Position numbers and translations under genes: made by a program | In this document: piece after piece, positions 23,888 to 33,221 of the stretch | Position numbering within the stretch: the first letter of the stretch is position 1 | How the letters are laid out: the number at the start of each line of letters is the position of its first letter | Assembly (NCBI GenBank): GCA_018340375.1 | Contig: JAFFJZ010000013.1 | Location: 4,876,501 to 4,940,500 of the forward strand | DNA from: Gonatopus flavifemur | Taxonomy: Eukaryota > Arthropoda > Insecta > Hymenoptera > Dryinidae | Direction of reading: 5' to 3' | DNA: 64,000 nucleotides | The notes under the pieces: model-generated | Database searches by the model: none | The model's input: only the letters and a program-made list of their open reading frames with translations | Told to the model about the DNA's origin: nothing

Positions 23888-24340
23888 ACCCAATATGGAC
23901 CACAGTCCTTGAATAAACACACCCTCACGGTTCCGTTAATAGTACTTAGATGAGTAACGAACATTGTAACAACGATTTTAACACAAAAAATGGACAATAA
24001 AGAATCACCTACTCCACGATGCCCTCCCTTTCCCACAGTGGTCGTGGATTACTGAACGGCTCAGTCACGCATTACCACCCTCGCCTACCCTATATAAGAG
24101 CCTTCGGAATGGAACGCAAGCTCAAACCGCGCTGAAGAAGCCAACTGCAATGATGACGAACGGTCGGCAACCAACCGATACAAGACGCAGCTCCACTCCG
24201 GAAGCTGGAAATTTATTTGATTTCGCAAGTCGCGGAAGACCGCACAGAAAATCTCCGCTGAAGCAATTGAAGTATCACAATGTTTTTTCCATCAACGATT
24301 TCTTCTACCACGATGAATTTTCACTATCTGAAGGTCTAGA
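23888..24340 (+). other. Penelope-like 3' region, possibly a pseudo-LTR with a TATA box
   Basis: Sequence after the GIY-YIG frame contains CCCTATATAAGAGCC (TATA at 24091), then ACGCAAGCTC and an ATGATGACGAACGG start-like segment at 24150. Penelope-like elements often carry a partial tandem copy whose promoter follows the 3' end, so a pseudo-LTR is plausible. No transcript evidence is available. Confidence 0.4.
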
Positions 24341-24341
24341 C

Positions 24342-24432
24342 ACACAAGCTATGTGAACGTGAGGAACGGATGCGCAGAAACCATATACGAGATCTACGCA
24401 GTCTTCCGTTCGTTACGTTCATGTAGCTTGTG
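24342..24432. repeat. Imperfect hairpin, ~35-bp arms
   Basis: ACACACAAGCTATGTGAACG pairs with CGTTCATGTAGCTTGTGT, and GAGGAACGG...TGCGCAG roughly pairs with CTACGCAG...CCGTTCG. It may mark the end of the Penelope-like insertion or be a small foldback. Confidence 0.6.
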
Positions 24433-24821
24433 TATTGAGGACTTCGAGGTGGGTTTTCAATTCTCGCGATAGTATGAATGTATCAGTCTCTTTCTCTTTC
24501 ACCGTCAAATACCATTCATCTCAGTCTAGTATGGTACACATTGCAAGAACATGAACAAATAACCTGTCAATAAGGCGATATATTCACAGGTCATTATAAT
24601 ATTGAAACAATAATGAAATATTAAATGGATTGATTACAGGTTGTTCCGGTTTATCCAATTTCATGACAACAATAAAATACAAATAATTTGAAATACACAT
24701 AACAAAAAGAAATTGTTCAGAAATGAAAAAGAGAAGAGATTATCTATGAAAAAACATGGGGAAAGTCCGAGGACGCTATAGATCTGTTTGCTACATAGAA
24801 GAAATTGGGAAATATGAAAAG
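24433..24821. other. No gene recognised
   Basis: AT-rich; contains a CTCTTTCTCTTTCACC tract. Nothing supported. Confidence 0.4.
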
Positions 24822-24990
24822 GTAATCGCTTTTGAGAAATTAGGCATTTTTGAAATCGTTTTTTCTATAATTCAAATGTCCCTCATATTCCATAGAATAC
24901 ATGTGAATTCCAAAGTGGGCAGTCAAGTAGTTTCTGAGATACGATTATTCGGAACAGGCACGTCGCTCTCTAGTGCGTGATAGATCAATT
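24822..24990 (+). repeat. Outer inverted repeat flanking the RAG1-like element, left copy
   Basis: TTTTGAGAAATTAGGCATTTTTGAAAT, AAATGTCCCTCAT, GAATTCCAAAGTGGGCAGTCAAGTAG and ACGTCGCTCTC recur in inverse orientation at 32195-32480. Both copies lie outside the 5-bp target duplication of the RAG1-like element, so they belong to an older structure that the element entered or to a wider duplication. Confidence 0.8.
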
Positions 24991-25059
24991 TGCGGGATGC
25001 AAGTTAATGACATAGGCTTTCGAACACTCTAATTTTTCTTTGAAAGGATTATACCAACG

Positions 25060-25095
25060 CATAGTGGGGCCAAATGCCAGAAAGTTGACAAAAAC
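25060..25095 (+). repeat. Left terminal inverted repeat of the RAG1-like element
   Basis: Heptamer-like CATAGTG, ten bases (GGGCCAAATG), then CCAGAAAGT. The right end has the intact form. One base of the canonical CACAGTG has changed. Confidence 0.75.
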
Positions 25096-25558
25096 TATGA
25101 GGAGTCATTGAATTTGCTCGGAAGTTAGTCCTCGGAGGTTTTTGGGGTCGCTGATTACGAATACGTTATAAAAATTCTCAAATTCATAATGGCCGATCCA
25201 ATATGGCGGACGAATATCCGAAAATTCTTTCAAACTCAATATTCAGTAGTTTTTGGGATGACTGATTACGAATCCGTTGGTGGAATTTCAAAATTCGGAA
25301 TGGCGGATCCAGTATGGCGGACAAAAATTCGAAAATTCGTCGGAGTTCTTTCAAACTCACTACTTAGGAATTTTTGGGGTTGCTGGTTACGAACCCACTG
25401 GCAAAATTCCCAAATTCGAAATGGCGGTTGCAATATGGCGAACGAAAATTCTAAAATTCAACGGATTTATTTCAAACTCAATATTCAGTAGGTTTTGGGA
25501 TCACTGATTACGAATCCGTTGTTCAAATCCTGAAATCCACAATGGCGGATCCGATGTG

Positions 25559-26081
25559 CCCTGGTGAAAATGGGAGCGAGAAGAAAGAGTAAACGAAGCA
25601 TATGCTGAAAGGTAACAGAAACGTCAATAGAAAGTATACGAAGCTTGAATGGAAAGGATACAAAGAGTATGTGAAACGGGAATTGAAACAAAGGAAACGG
25701 GAATTAAAACAAAGGAAACGGGAAAAATTCAAGAAATCTAGACAAAAAAATTGAACCCTGTGGTGAGAATCGAACCGGTGACTTTCACTATGGTAGAGTC
25801 TTATCCACTGAGCTATGGATCGTCGTTGACATTGATTGCTGAAAGATGTCATTTGAAGTCAGAATAGGTATGATTCGCATACGCTCCATATAACCTACTA
25901 TTACGTTACATGAAGCATATGCGAAACGAGGACGGAAGTTTATGCAACGTATACAGAACGTATGATTCGATGACTTTCCAGCAAGCGGGTATCATACGCT
26001 CCAGAAAGAGGGAGTTGAAACGTTTCTCGCTTCGTATACGTTTCCTTCTCGCTTTGTGTAAACGCTTCATTTTCACCAGGG
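25559..26081 (-). mobile_element. CCCTGGTGAAAATG inverted-repeat element with tRNA-like segment, copy 2
   Basis: 523 bp bounded by CCCTGGTGAAAATG and CATTTTCACCAGGG, with TG on both sides. It interrupts a 97-bp subterminal unit between GGCGGATCCGATG and TGGTGGACCAAAA, so the empty site can be inferred. It holds a reverse-strand A-box/B-box pair (25760-25825). Inverted ends are not expected of a SINE, and a tRNA-like core is not expected of a MITE. Confidence 0.85.
25760..25825 (-). ncRNA. tRNA-like A box / B box pair, copy 2
   Basis: Reverse strand: TAGCTCAGTGG (A box) then GGTTCGATTCTC (B box) at about 30-bp spacing, close to TRGYNNARNNG and GGTTCGANTCC. Acceptor and T stems pair poorly, so no functional tRNA is claimed. 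Confidence 0.55.
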
Positions 26082-26328
26082 TGGTGGACCAAAATCGAAA
26101 TTTCTTCGGATTTCCTTCAAAACTCGGTACTCAGTAGTTCTGAGGCTCACTGATTACAAATCCTTGTCAAAATTCTGAAATTCAAAATGTTGGATACAAT
26201 ATGGTAGACAAAAATTCCGAACTTCAGAGAATTATTTCTCAACTTGGAACCCAGGGATTTGTGGGGTCGCTGATCACAAATTCGTTGTCAGAATTTCAGA
26301 ATTCAAAACGGTGGATTCAGTATGGCGT

Positions 26329-26360
26329 CACAGTGGAACCGAATGCCAAAAACTTGGCAA
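26329..26360 (+). repeat. Second, internal copy of the RAG1-like terminal repeat
   Basis: CACAGTGGAACCGAATGCC followed by AAAAACTTGGCAAAAT, in the same orientation as the left end at 25060. It has the intact heptamer CACAGTG, a 10-bp spacer and CCAAAAACT. It lies just after the last subterminal repeat unit. Confidence 0.75.
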
Positions 26361-27324
26361 AATTATGGAAGCATGCTACAATTCTGATATTCGTTTTTGT
26401 TTCCAAGGTTGCTAATTGATAATCCGATGAGAAAATTTCGGAAAACACAATGGTGGAAGAATAAAAAATCATGGATTCAATCAAAATTCCATTTATAGTT
26501 TTATTTATGCTCGAAAATAACAAAATGGTCCATTTTGCCACTCTTATTACTGTTCCCATTATCAATCTTTTCATCATCATCATCATTATTATTATCATTA
26601 AAAGATATACACACGAAAATATAAGATGTGAGAATTGAAATTTTTCACTTCTGCTCACATTTTCTTCCCTTAGACTGGTCCTCTTCTTCACTCTCAGAGG
26701 AAGATAACAAGGGAGTTTCGTGGGCCTTATCAGGTATATTTGGTATTTAATTGGGCTCAACACGTCTTCAGGAAGAATCCTTAGCTTTTTCTTTGGCAAC
26801 TTTCTCTTACTTCATAATATCGGATCAGAACTCAAAAGGAACCATTTAAAAATATCTTTATTCGTTTTTTCTCTGCTGCATTTCCTGGAATGATGCTCTC
26901 GGTACCTGAGGAAATGAATATTGTTGGGATATTTAAATATAGTTACATATTTTTTGAGACTATTGAGCTGTTCATCTCACAATAACATGCAAAATCATTC
27001 TCGCATGTCATTGTCTTCTAGTGTGTGAACTTTTGTTCTCAAAGGTTCATACAAGATATGGATCACCAATAAAAGAGTATATGTATCCATAATTCTCCTA
27101 ATTTTTCACAAGAACAAACAAAATCCCCTCGAATATATATTCTTGTGGTTGTTACAATTGCCTAGTTTGTCTAGCAGTGGAAAATGTATAGTGCAGTATG
27201 CCAAATCGATTTCAGTGCCTAAAAGTTTCAAGTATCCTGCTGTATTGCCGGAATCTATATGAAACTGTATGGCTTTCCGAACAGGGTATACTATTGAAAA
27301 TGCAAACCATCATTATGTAATATA

Positions 27325-27442
27325 CAGAGTGGGGCATTTATCTTGAGACAACGGAATATCTTGGTGAGATCACTTTTTTTCAGATATGTTGTATACGAAA
27401 GTTCCAAGATATTCCGTTGTTTCAAGATAATGCCCCACCCTG
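27325..27442. mobile_element. 118-bp TA-flanked hairpin MITE, CAGAGTGGGGCATTTATC tip
   Basis: CAGAGTGGGGCATTTATCTT...CCAAG-type arm and its complement, each about 45 bp, flanked by TA (27323-27324 and 27443-27444). The tip is the same as that of the foldback at 33222-34519. Confidence 0.9.
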
Positions 27443-28294
27443 TATATCATTTTCACCTTTTAAAATCTTTGTTGCGAGCCTCTTGCACTTCCTCAGTCAA
27501 TTGGCCAATAGGTAGGAGAGCAAATGTGATTATTCCAGGTCCATGGATCGGGAACTTGTTCATCGTAGTTGACATTGGGTACCACGAATATTTTGTCGCA
27601 TAGTAGCGTGCTGTGTCTACACCATAGTTTCGAAACTTTTCAACGTCTATTTCATAGCCACTTGAAACGATAACTAGCACCACATAAAATTAGATCAACA
27701 TCCACACCTGTGATTTCGGCAGAAACTTCGGGTTGTGTGAAAAATCTCCTAGTGGTGTTCCCGTCATTCGAGTTTCTGAAGCCTGGCTTAGGAAAATCTA
27801 TGATAAGGCCACATTTTGCTTTAAAAAATTTTTTCACCCCCTTTTTCTTTTCTTCCACCAAAGTTTTATCTACTTTTCGTGCTTGCCACTCTTCAATAGG
27901 TAGCTTGTGAGACAGGTGTAGGAGGCCCTCAAAAAATCGTATTCACCCGTGTAGGCAAGACAAACCAAACTGGAGGTTTGCGGTTTTGACCAGCCTGGAT
28001 ACTACATCATCGATTTTGTTGAAGTCCTTGGATGTGGCACCACAAACATAGCACTTTTGGGCATAGGTGGTCTCAGTTATGGCATTGCATACCTTTCCGT
28101 CCACCATGGAAAATCATCATGTTTCATTGAAACGTGTTTGTCATCAGTCATGAGAGAAGTAGCCCTTAACTTTTTTATTTCAGTATCAACCCGTAGCTTT
28201 TCTGCAACTGAAACTTCGGTTGATTCTTCTCAAAACTCTATTCTGATTGGCCTACAATATCTGGTCGATGATGGCCTTGGATTTTGCCAAATTA

Positions 28295-29222
28295 CGAGGT
28301 GTGTTCGAAAAATAACGAGAATTTTCGTTTCATGAAAAAAATATTTATTTATTTATCAATATCTATTTTGTCCCCTTCAAAATAATCCCCCTTGGATATA
28401 ATACACTTGAGCCAACGCTTTTTCCAATCCTCGAAACACTTTTGAAACTCGATCTTTTTATAGCTTTTAGCTCTTTCAGCGATTCGCTCTTAATGTCATC
28501 TATGCTTGTAAAACGACGGCCTTTTAATGTTCTCTTTATTTTTGGAAATAGAAAAAAGTCACATGGAGCCATATCTGGCGAATATCGAGGCTGAGGCATC
28601 GTTACAGTTTTGTTTTTGGCCAAAACTTCACGAACAAGCAATGAAGTGTGAGCAGGTGCATTATCGTGGTGCAAGATCCATGAATTGTTTTGCCACAAAT
28701 CCGGGCGTTTTTCTCGGATTGCTTTCCGACTGATATGCTAACATCATCAGCGACTTCTCTGATTGTGATTCGGCGATCGTTCATATCCATTTCTTTCACT
28801 TTTTTCACGTTTTCATCGGTTGTTGATGTGCTTGGGCGTCTGGGTCGTTCGTCATCTTCAATGTTTTCGCGGCCATCTTGGAAACGCCTATACCACTCGT
28901 AAATTCTTGCTTTACTCATAGCAAATTCACCATATGCCTTTGTTAACATTTTACAAACTTCACTACACTTTATTTCATTTCTTACGCAAAATTGAATACA
29001 AATTCTTTGATCCATTTTTTTTCACAAACGAAAATCGCCGAGCTCGAAAAACACGTCATAACGTTAGCGACCGCCACTCAAAAAGTAAGCAATGAATATT
29101 GCTGAAAATTTTATCGTACTTCAGAGACATGTGTACCAACATAATAAAGAAAAATTTTATACAGGGGGACTCTCCAAGCCCGCAAAATTTGAAAATTCTC
29201 GTTACTTTTTGAACACACCTCG
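28295..29222 (-). mobile_element. Deletion-derived mariner, 928 bp
   Basis: Terminal repeats CGAGGTGTGTTCGAAAAATA and its complement, both about 30 bp, flanked by TA. It sits inside the RAG1-like transposase reading frame and therefore inserted later than that element. The transposase relic lies on the reverse strand. Confidence 0.92.
28363..29015 (-). pseudogene. mariner transposase with internal deletion
   Basis: Start MDQRICIQFCVRNEIKCSEV at 29015. The N-terminal HTH region (RIYEWYRRFQDGRENIEDDE, RPSTSTTDENVKKVKEM) is followed by VADDVSISVG, then a jump to WQNNSWILHHDNAPAHTSLL. About 110 residues are missing, including the first catalytic Asp. The second and third Asp (HHDNAPAH; SPDMAPCDFF) remain. 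Downstream frameshifts affect the C-terminus (FKSVSRIGKSVGSSVLY). Non-functional; ends would still be usable in trans by a related transposase. Confidence 0.92.
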
Positions 29223-30593
29223 TATTCTTGAATTGTAGTGTAAGCGAAGAGGCACAAGTGAAGTAATGAACACTGCGGAATCACTAGCTTCCAAACTCTG
29301 GTACGCTTCATGATGGCACGCCATCAAACCCTCATTTGGGAACGAGTACAAGTTTTTGTAACTCTTCGTCAGATAAACATGTCGAAACTGGCTCCTGGAG
29401 TTTAAAAATACGTTGAGCTGTGTGATCATGAAATGCTTGTAATTGCACAACAGCGCAAGTTTCTGTTATTTTATTGATTCCTTTTCAGGGAAACACATGC
29501 GTTTTGCCAGTTGGATCTTTTTATAAGGAGGAAACTTTTGCGGATCAGATTTACGAATCAGACAGTACTGATATTTGGAGAGCTCAGCATCTACTAGAAG
29601 AGCTAGAGCATCTTCATCATTCATGATTTTTGGCTCATTTCGCTTGAAAGTTTGATAACCTTTGGCATAAATTTTGGTGTGCTCAGGATCAGAAGATGTG
29701 ACATCTGTTATAATCTTAGCGGCTTTAATCTGTCCATAAGCTCTAAGAAGCAAGCTCTGAGATGAAAGTGTTCGGTCTGATATCTTCCATTTTTTTACGT
29801 TTTGTTCTTTCTGAACACTCATTGAATTCAACAGGAGGTCTTCCCACCTGCTCCTGGAGAGTTACGGAATGAAGATTTCTGTGACTACGAAACACTACTT
29901 TCTGTTTTAACCATCTCTCATTATTTTTAAGGAATCGTCTTTCAGTTCTTTGAGGAGATTCCCATCTCTTTTCAAATCTACATTTCACAGGAGATAGGAG
30001 GTCAGAGATTTCTATAGCTTTGTTATCCGAACAATACGTTATCTCAACCATTTTTTCTTGAAGGGTAGTAAACTTTTCATCTAACGTAGGTAGAGAATTG
30101 CTTCTTGAAATATCATACATCCTTCTCCGAGTCATAGATATTGAATCATCTTTGAAACCTAAGAAGCAATAGGAGTAGTACATTCGTTTACTTTTCTGAA
30201 ATTTGCAACTAAAACCCTATACATTCTCACAAATTTTCCTAATTTCTTTGGTTAAATTTAACCCTCTTAAGTTAATTTTTGTACAGTTGATTGTTCAAAT
30301 TGAACTACTGAATAAATACGGGTCATTGAAATACTCACCTATGGCAGCAGCATCCATCTCATTCGAAATTGTATATTAATATCAAGTCCCTTTGAACAAT
30401 GAACAATATTCACCATCTTTGAACTTGTAAACGGAGAGAAGTATACGGTAACTGTTATCAGGAAAAATGGAAATTCGGTTGAAGATATTCCAAAATTGTG
30501 ATAAGCACCATTTGAAATCAAATCGAGTACGATAAACTGTTAACGTTACCATAGAAACGATAGGTTAACATAAGAATAGTTATCAAATCGCGA

Positions 30594-30909
30594 CCCAGCC
30601 AGCAAAGTGCTTCCAAATTCACGTTCCCGCTACTAGCAGTGCTAGTGGTAGCAACGTAGTAGCTTTTCCATTACCGTGAGACTGCATGCTACCATAACAT
30701 ATATATGATTCAATTTATAACGTAGCACTACTTCAGCGCTACCAGTATTATCAGGAAGCGCTACCAAGTAGTGCTCCTAGTGAAAATACAACCAAGTCGC
30801 TCCTATTTCCATACATAAATGGAGCCATATATGTACAGAAGATTTTTAACTGTATAAGTGAATGGTAGCACCACTGCCAGAAGCGCTGCCTTGATTTTGT
30901 TGGCTGGGG
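30594..30909. mobile_element. Candidate MITE, CCCAGCCAGCAAA ends
   Basis: CCCAGCCAGCAAAGTGC at the left and the complement of CCCCAGCCAACAAAATC at the right. The interior is rich in short palindromes such as AGCGCTACC and TAGCAGTGCTAG. No clear target duplication was seen. Confidence 0.65.
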
Positions 30910-31139
30910 AGTCATGACTCAATTTCTACCCTAAAGCTGCGATGAGGAAGAAGAACAAATGGCAATCAATCCAATACACTTTTCTGTGTGAAGCGAGTGC
31001 ACACTGAAGATGAAATGTATCAATAGTTATCATTATTAACGTCAACATTATAACGTCGAGATATACACAGCTGATGTCCGTGGATTTCTTTAATTTTTAT
31101 CACGATTTTTTCCTTCTTATTCACTGTGCAGCGACTCGA

Positions 31140-31430
31140 AAATCTCAGAGCAACATGTTCAAAGAACACCCGTTGGATTTTGGGATTTGTGTCCACTATA
31201 TTGAATGAGCTATCTTGAATCCTTGAAATTTGACAACTGATTATTAATCAGCGATCCAAAGAACCACTGGGTACCGAGTTTGAAGGAAATCCGATGAATT
31301 TTCGGATTCTTGTCCACCATATTGGATCCGCCATTTTGAATTTTGGGAATTTGACAATGTATTCGGAATCAGCGATCCCATGAACCCCTGGGAATCAGGT
31401 TCCAAACGGATCTGAAAACTCCTTATCATT
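31140..31430 (-). repeat. Subterminal repeats of the RAG1-like element, right side
   Basis: About three units inverted relative to 25117-26328: TTTTCGGATTCTTGTCCACC, ATATTGGATCCGCCATTTTG, AATCAGCGATCCCATGAACC. They lie 590-870 bp from the right end. Confidence 0.75.
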
Positions 31431-31984
31431 CCGCCCAATTTTTCATGATTGCCACTATGTGGCTCGAGACTCTTCTTCCACAAAGAAAATGGTGGAATTG
31501 CTTAGGGGCAGACATGGGCCGTCGGTGTTTTTTCATTTTGTAGGTAAAACTTCCATCTATCATCTCCAATAAGTAAAGTGACGGAATGTTGCGAGATTCT
31601 CAACTTATCCCTCGAAAACCAAGCACATTTTCACATTTAGGTATAAGAATCACATCCAATCATTGCTCTGCCAGTATTTGTCACTCATCAAATTGATATG
31701 CCTCTGATCCTTAGTATATTCTATATACCTCCAGCAGTAGATTCCATTTTGGAAAAGTTTTATTGGTTCATTTTTCGAGGCACAGCGTCTCTCTGAACAT
31801 GCTCGTTTTTTACTGCCTTCCAATTACACGGATGATACCTCAAGGAGAGGTACTTTTGAATTGATAAACAAGGGTTGGGAGAGGGGATCAGATCTTCTTG
31901 TATCAGAATTCTAACACTTGAGACATTACTTTACTCATTCCAATCATAAGATATTCCTCACTACGAACTTCATTTTTGGGGTCT

Positions 31985-32016
31985 TTGCCAGGTTTTTGGC
32001 ATTTGGCCCCACTGTG
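31985..32016 (-). repeat. Right terminal repeat of the RAG1-like element, RSS-like
   Basis: Reverse strand: CACAGTG, ten bases, CCAAAAACC, TGGCAAAG. The heptamer is identical to the consensus RAG recombination signal heptamer and the nonamer-like block differs by one base from ACAAAAACC. The spacer is 10 rather than 12 or 23. Confidence 0.75.
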
Positions 32017-32194
32017 CAACGACTGGTGAATTGTGTTGAAGACATGATTGAAAGTGATCGTTGAGCAAATCACGCTCAACTGTTGCTTGGATCATTAATA
32101 TAGGCAACTAAACGTTACAGGAAGAACTTGCAAAAATGCTTCGAGCAGGTGAAAACGTAAAATAACATCCAAACAAACGTAGACGTCATTCCGC

Positions 32195-32480
32195 ATATAT
32201 CCACTATCACGCACTGGAGAGCGACGTGCTTGTTCCAAATAATCCCAGCAAATACGACTGCTGGCGTTCCAAAGGACCAGTGACGGCTGTTCAATGGCAT
32301 TGCCGGACCATCAGCGGCCCATTGAAACGCCAGTAATCATTGTTTGTAGGAATCGTATCTCAATAACTACTTGACTGCTCACTCTGGAATTCACATATAT
32401 TCCATGGACTATGAGGGACATTTGAATTCTAGAAGAAACAATTTCAAAAATGCCTAACTTTTCAAAAGTGATTTGTTCAC
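32195..32480 (-). repeat. Outer inverted repeat flanking the RAG1-like element, right copy
   Basis: Inverse copy of 24822-24990 with blocks CACGCACTGGAGAGCGACGT, CTACTTGACTGCTCACT and AAAAATGCCTAACTTTTCAAAA. It is interrupted by a 73-bp inverted-repeat insertion (32261-32333). Confidence 0.8.
32261..32333. mobile_element. Very small inverted-repeat insertion (73 bp)
   Basis: CTGGCGTTCCAAAGGACC pairs with GGCCCATTGAAACGCCAG. It is absent from the matching place in the left outer repeat (24940-24960), which supports an insertion. Confidence 0.65.
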
Positions 32481-33219
32481 AAAAATGGTATGTCTGTTGT
32501 GTCAATGAACAGAGTAGATATTCGATTCATTGCTACATGTAAAGGTTGACCAATTATACACTATTCATGTGAATTTTTTTTTTTTCATGGAATGGTTCAT
32601 AAACTAGAAGCATTTGAAAAAAGTTGGGTTTTTTTAATTTCCAAACTTCGAAAGTTGTCAACTCCGAAATCCCCTGTATCATAATGAAATTGAAAAATAC
32701 GGGCTGATTCCATATCTATTCGATACAAGAAACAAACATTACACATGATGTGATTTTTCGATTGTAAATTTCCAGTGGAATGATCCATATGTAGTAAGAA
32801 ATATTACACTGATGAAATTCAATTTCGCGATTCCATGGTTTCATTTCACGAGAAGTACAAAATTATTATGAGTAGAAGAGATACGTGAAAATAACAATTA
32901 TAAACCCATACACGTTTCATATAATACATTCGCATCGGAGTGAATAGTCATCCACTTTTCTATTCCTATACGGAGCTTATAGTTTCACGAGTGATTGAAG
33001 AGAAATTCAGCTCCCTACTAGCTTGGAGACTCGAGATATGAGTATCTTCTCGAATACATGAAGTTCCTTCAGAAATGATAAAATTCGAAGAAAAAAATTG
33101 TCGTCCATTTTTTCATCGACTCCCGGTTTTTCATAGATTTTCTTTCGGAATCTACATGATTGACTTGTAACACCTACCAATTCTCAGAAGCAAATGTCTT
33201 GAAGTGCGTAGGACTTCTA
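32481..33219. other. No gene recognised
   Basis: AT-rich flank between the outer repeat and the 33222 foldback. Nothing supported. Confidence 0.4.
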
Positions 33220-33221
33220 TA

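Larger units (their letters stand above)
25117..26328 (+). repeat. Subterminal tandem repeats (~97 bp, six units), interrupted
   Basis: Each unit has TTTTGGG(G/A)T(C/G)(G/A)CTGATTACGAA, TCCGTTG, AAATTC..AAATTC, AATGGCGGATCCA(A/G)TATGG and CGGACAAAAATTCG. Four units precede the insertion at 25559 and two follow it after 26081. Three inverted units lie at 31140-31430 near the other end. Confidence 0.85.
26640..30183 (-). pseudogene. RAG1/Transib-like transposase, copy 2, split by insertions
   Basis: Read from 30183 downward on the reverse strand. An N-terminal region is followed by VGRPPVEFNECSERTKRKK (near 29850-29800; AT-hook-like GRP plus basic helix, comparable in layout to the RAG1 nonamer-binding domain), LLLRAYGQIKAAKIITDVTS (29760-29690), LVDAELSKYQYCLIRK, GFDG (first catalytic Asp codon at 29323-29325, preceded by a stop in place of Trp), and AVFITSLVPLRL (near 29260). 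A mariner interrupts it at 28295-29222. Next come MVDGKVCNAITETT, the finger CYVCGATSKDFN (about 28050), LLHLSYKLPIEEWQARK, GLIIDFPKPGF, EITGVDVDLI, and HGPGIITFALLPIGQLTEE with RNKDFKR (near 27460). After a small insertion the C-terminus reads LPKKKLRILPEDVL (near 26780). Stops and shifts make it inactive. Confidence 0.75.
25060..32016 (-). mobile_element. RAG1/Transib-like transposon with RSS-like ends and 5-bp target duplication
   Basis: Left end CATAGTGGGGCCAAATGCC; right end, reverse-complemented, CACAGTGGGGCCAAATGCC followed by AAAAACCTGG. CAACG directly borders both ends (25055-25059 and 32017-32021), a 5-bp GC-containing target duplication as known for Transib. Subterminal repeats of about 97 bp stand in inverted orientation inside both ends. 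The reverse-strand transposase relic (26640-30183) lies within. Later insertions are at 25559-26081, 27325-27442, 28295-29222 and probably 30594-30909. The Transib label rests on the ends, the duplication length and the protein motifs; the exact family is unconfirmed. Confidence 0.75.

Noticed and set aside
24130..24175. Hammerhead ribozyme in the Penelope-like 3' region
   Set aside because: A CTGAAGA string and a later CGAA occur, but I could not find the stems or a cleavage site in the right order by eye.
25760..25825. A functional tRNA gene
   Set aside because: A and B boxes are good but the acceptor and T stems do not pair and the segment is embedded in a repeat.
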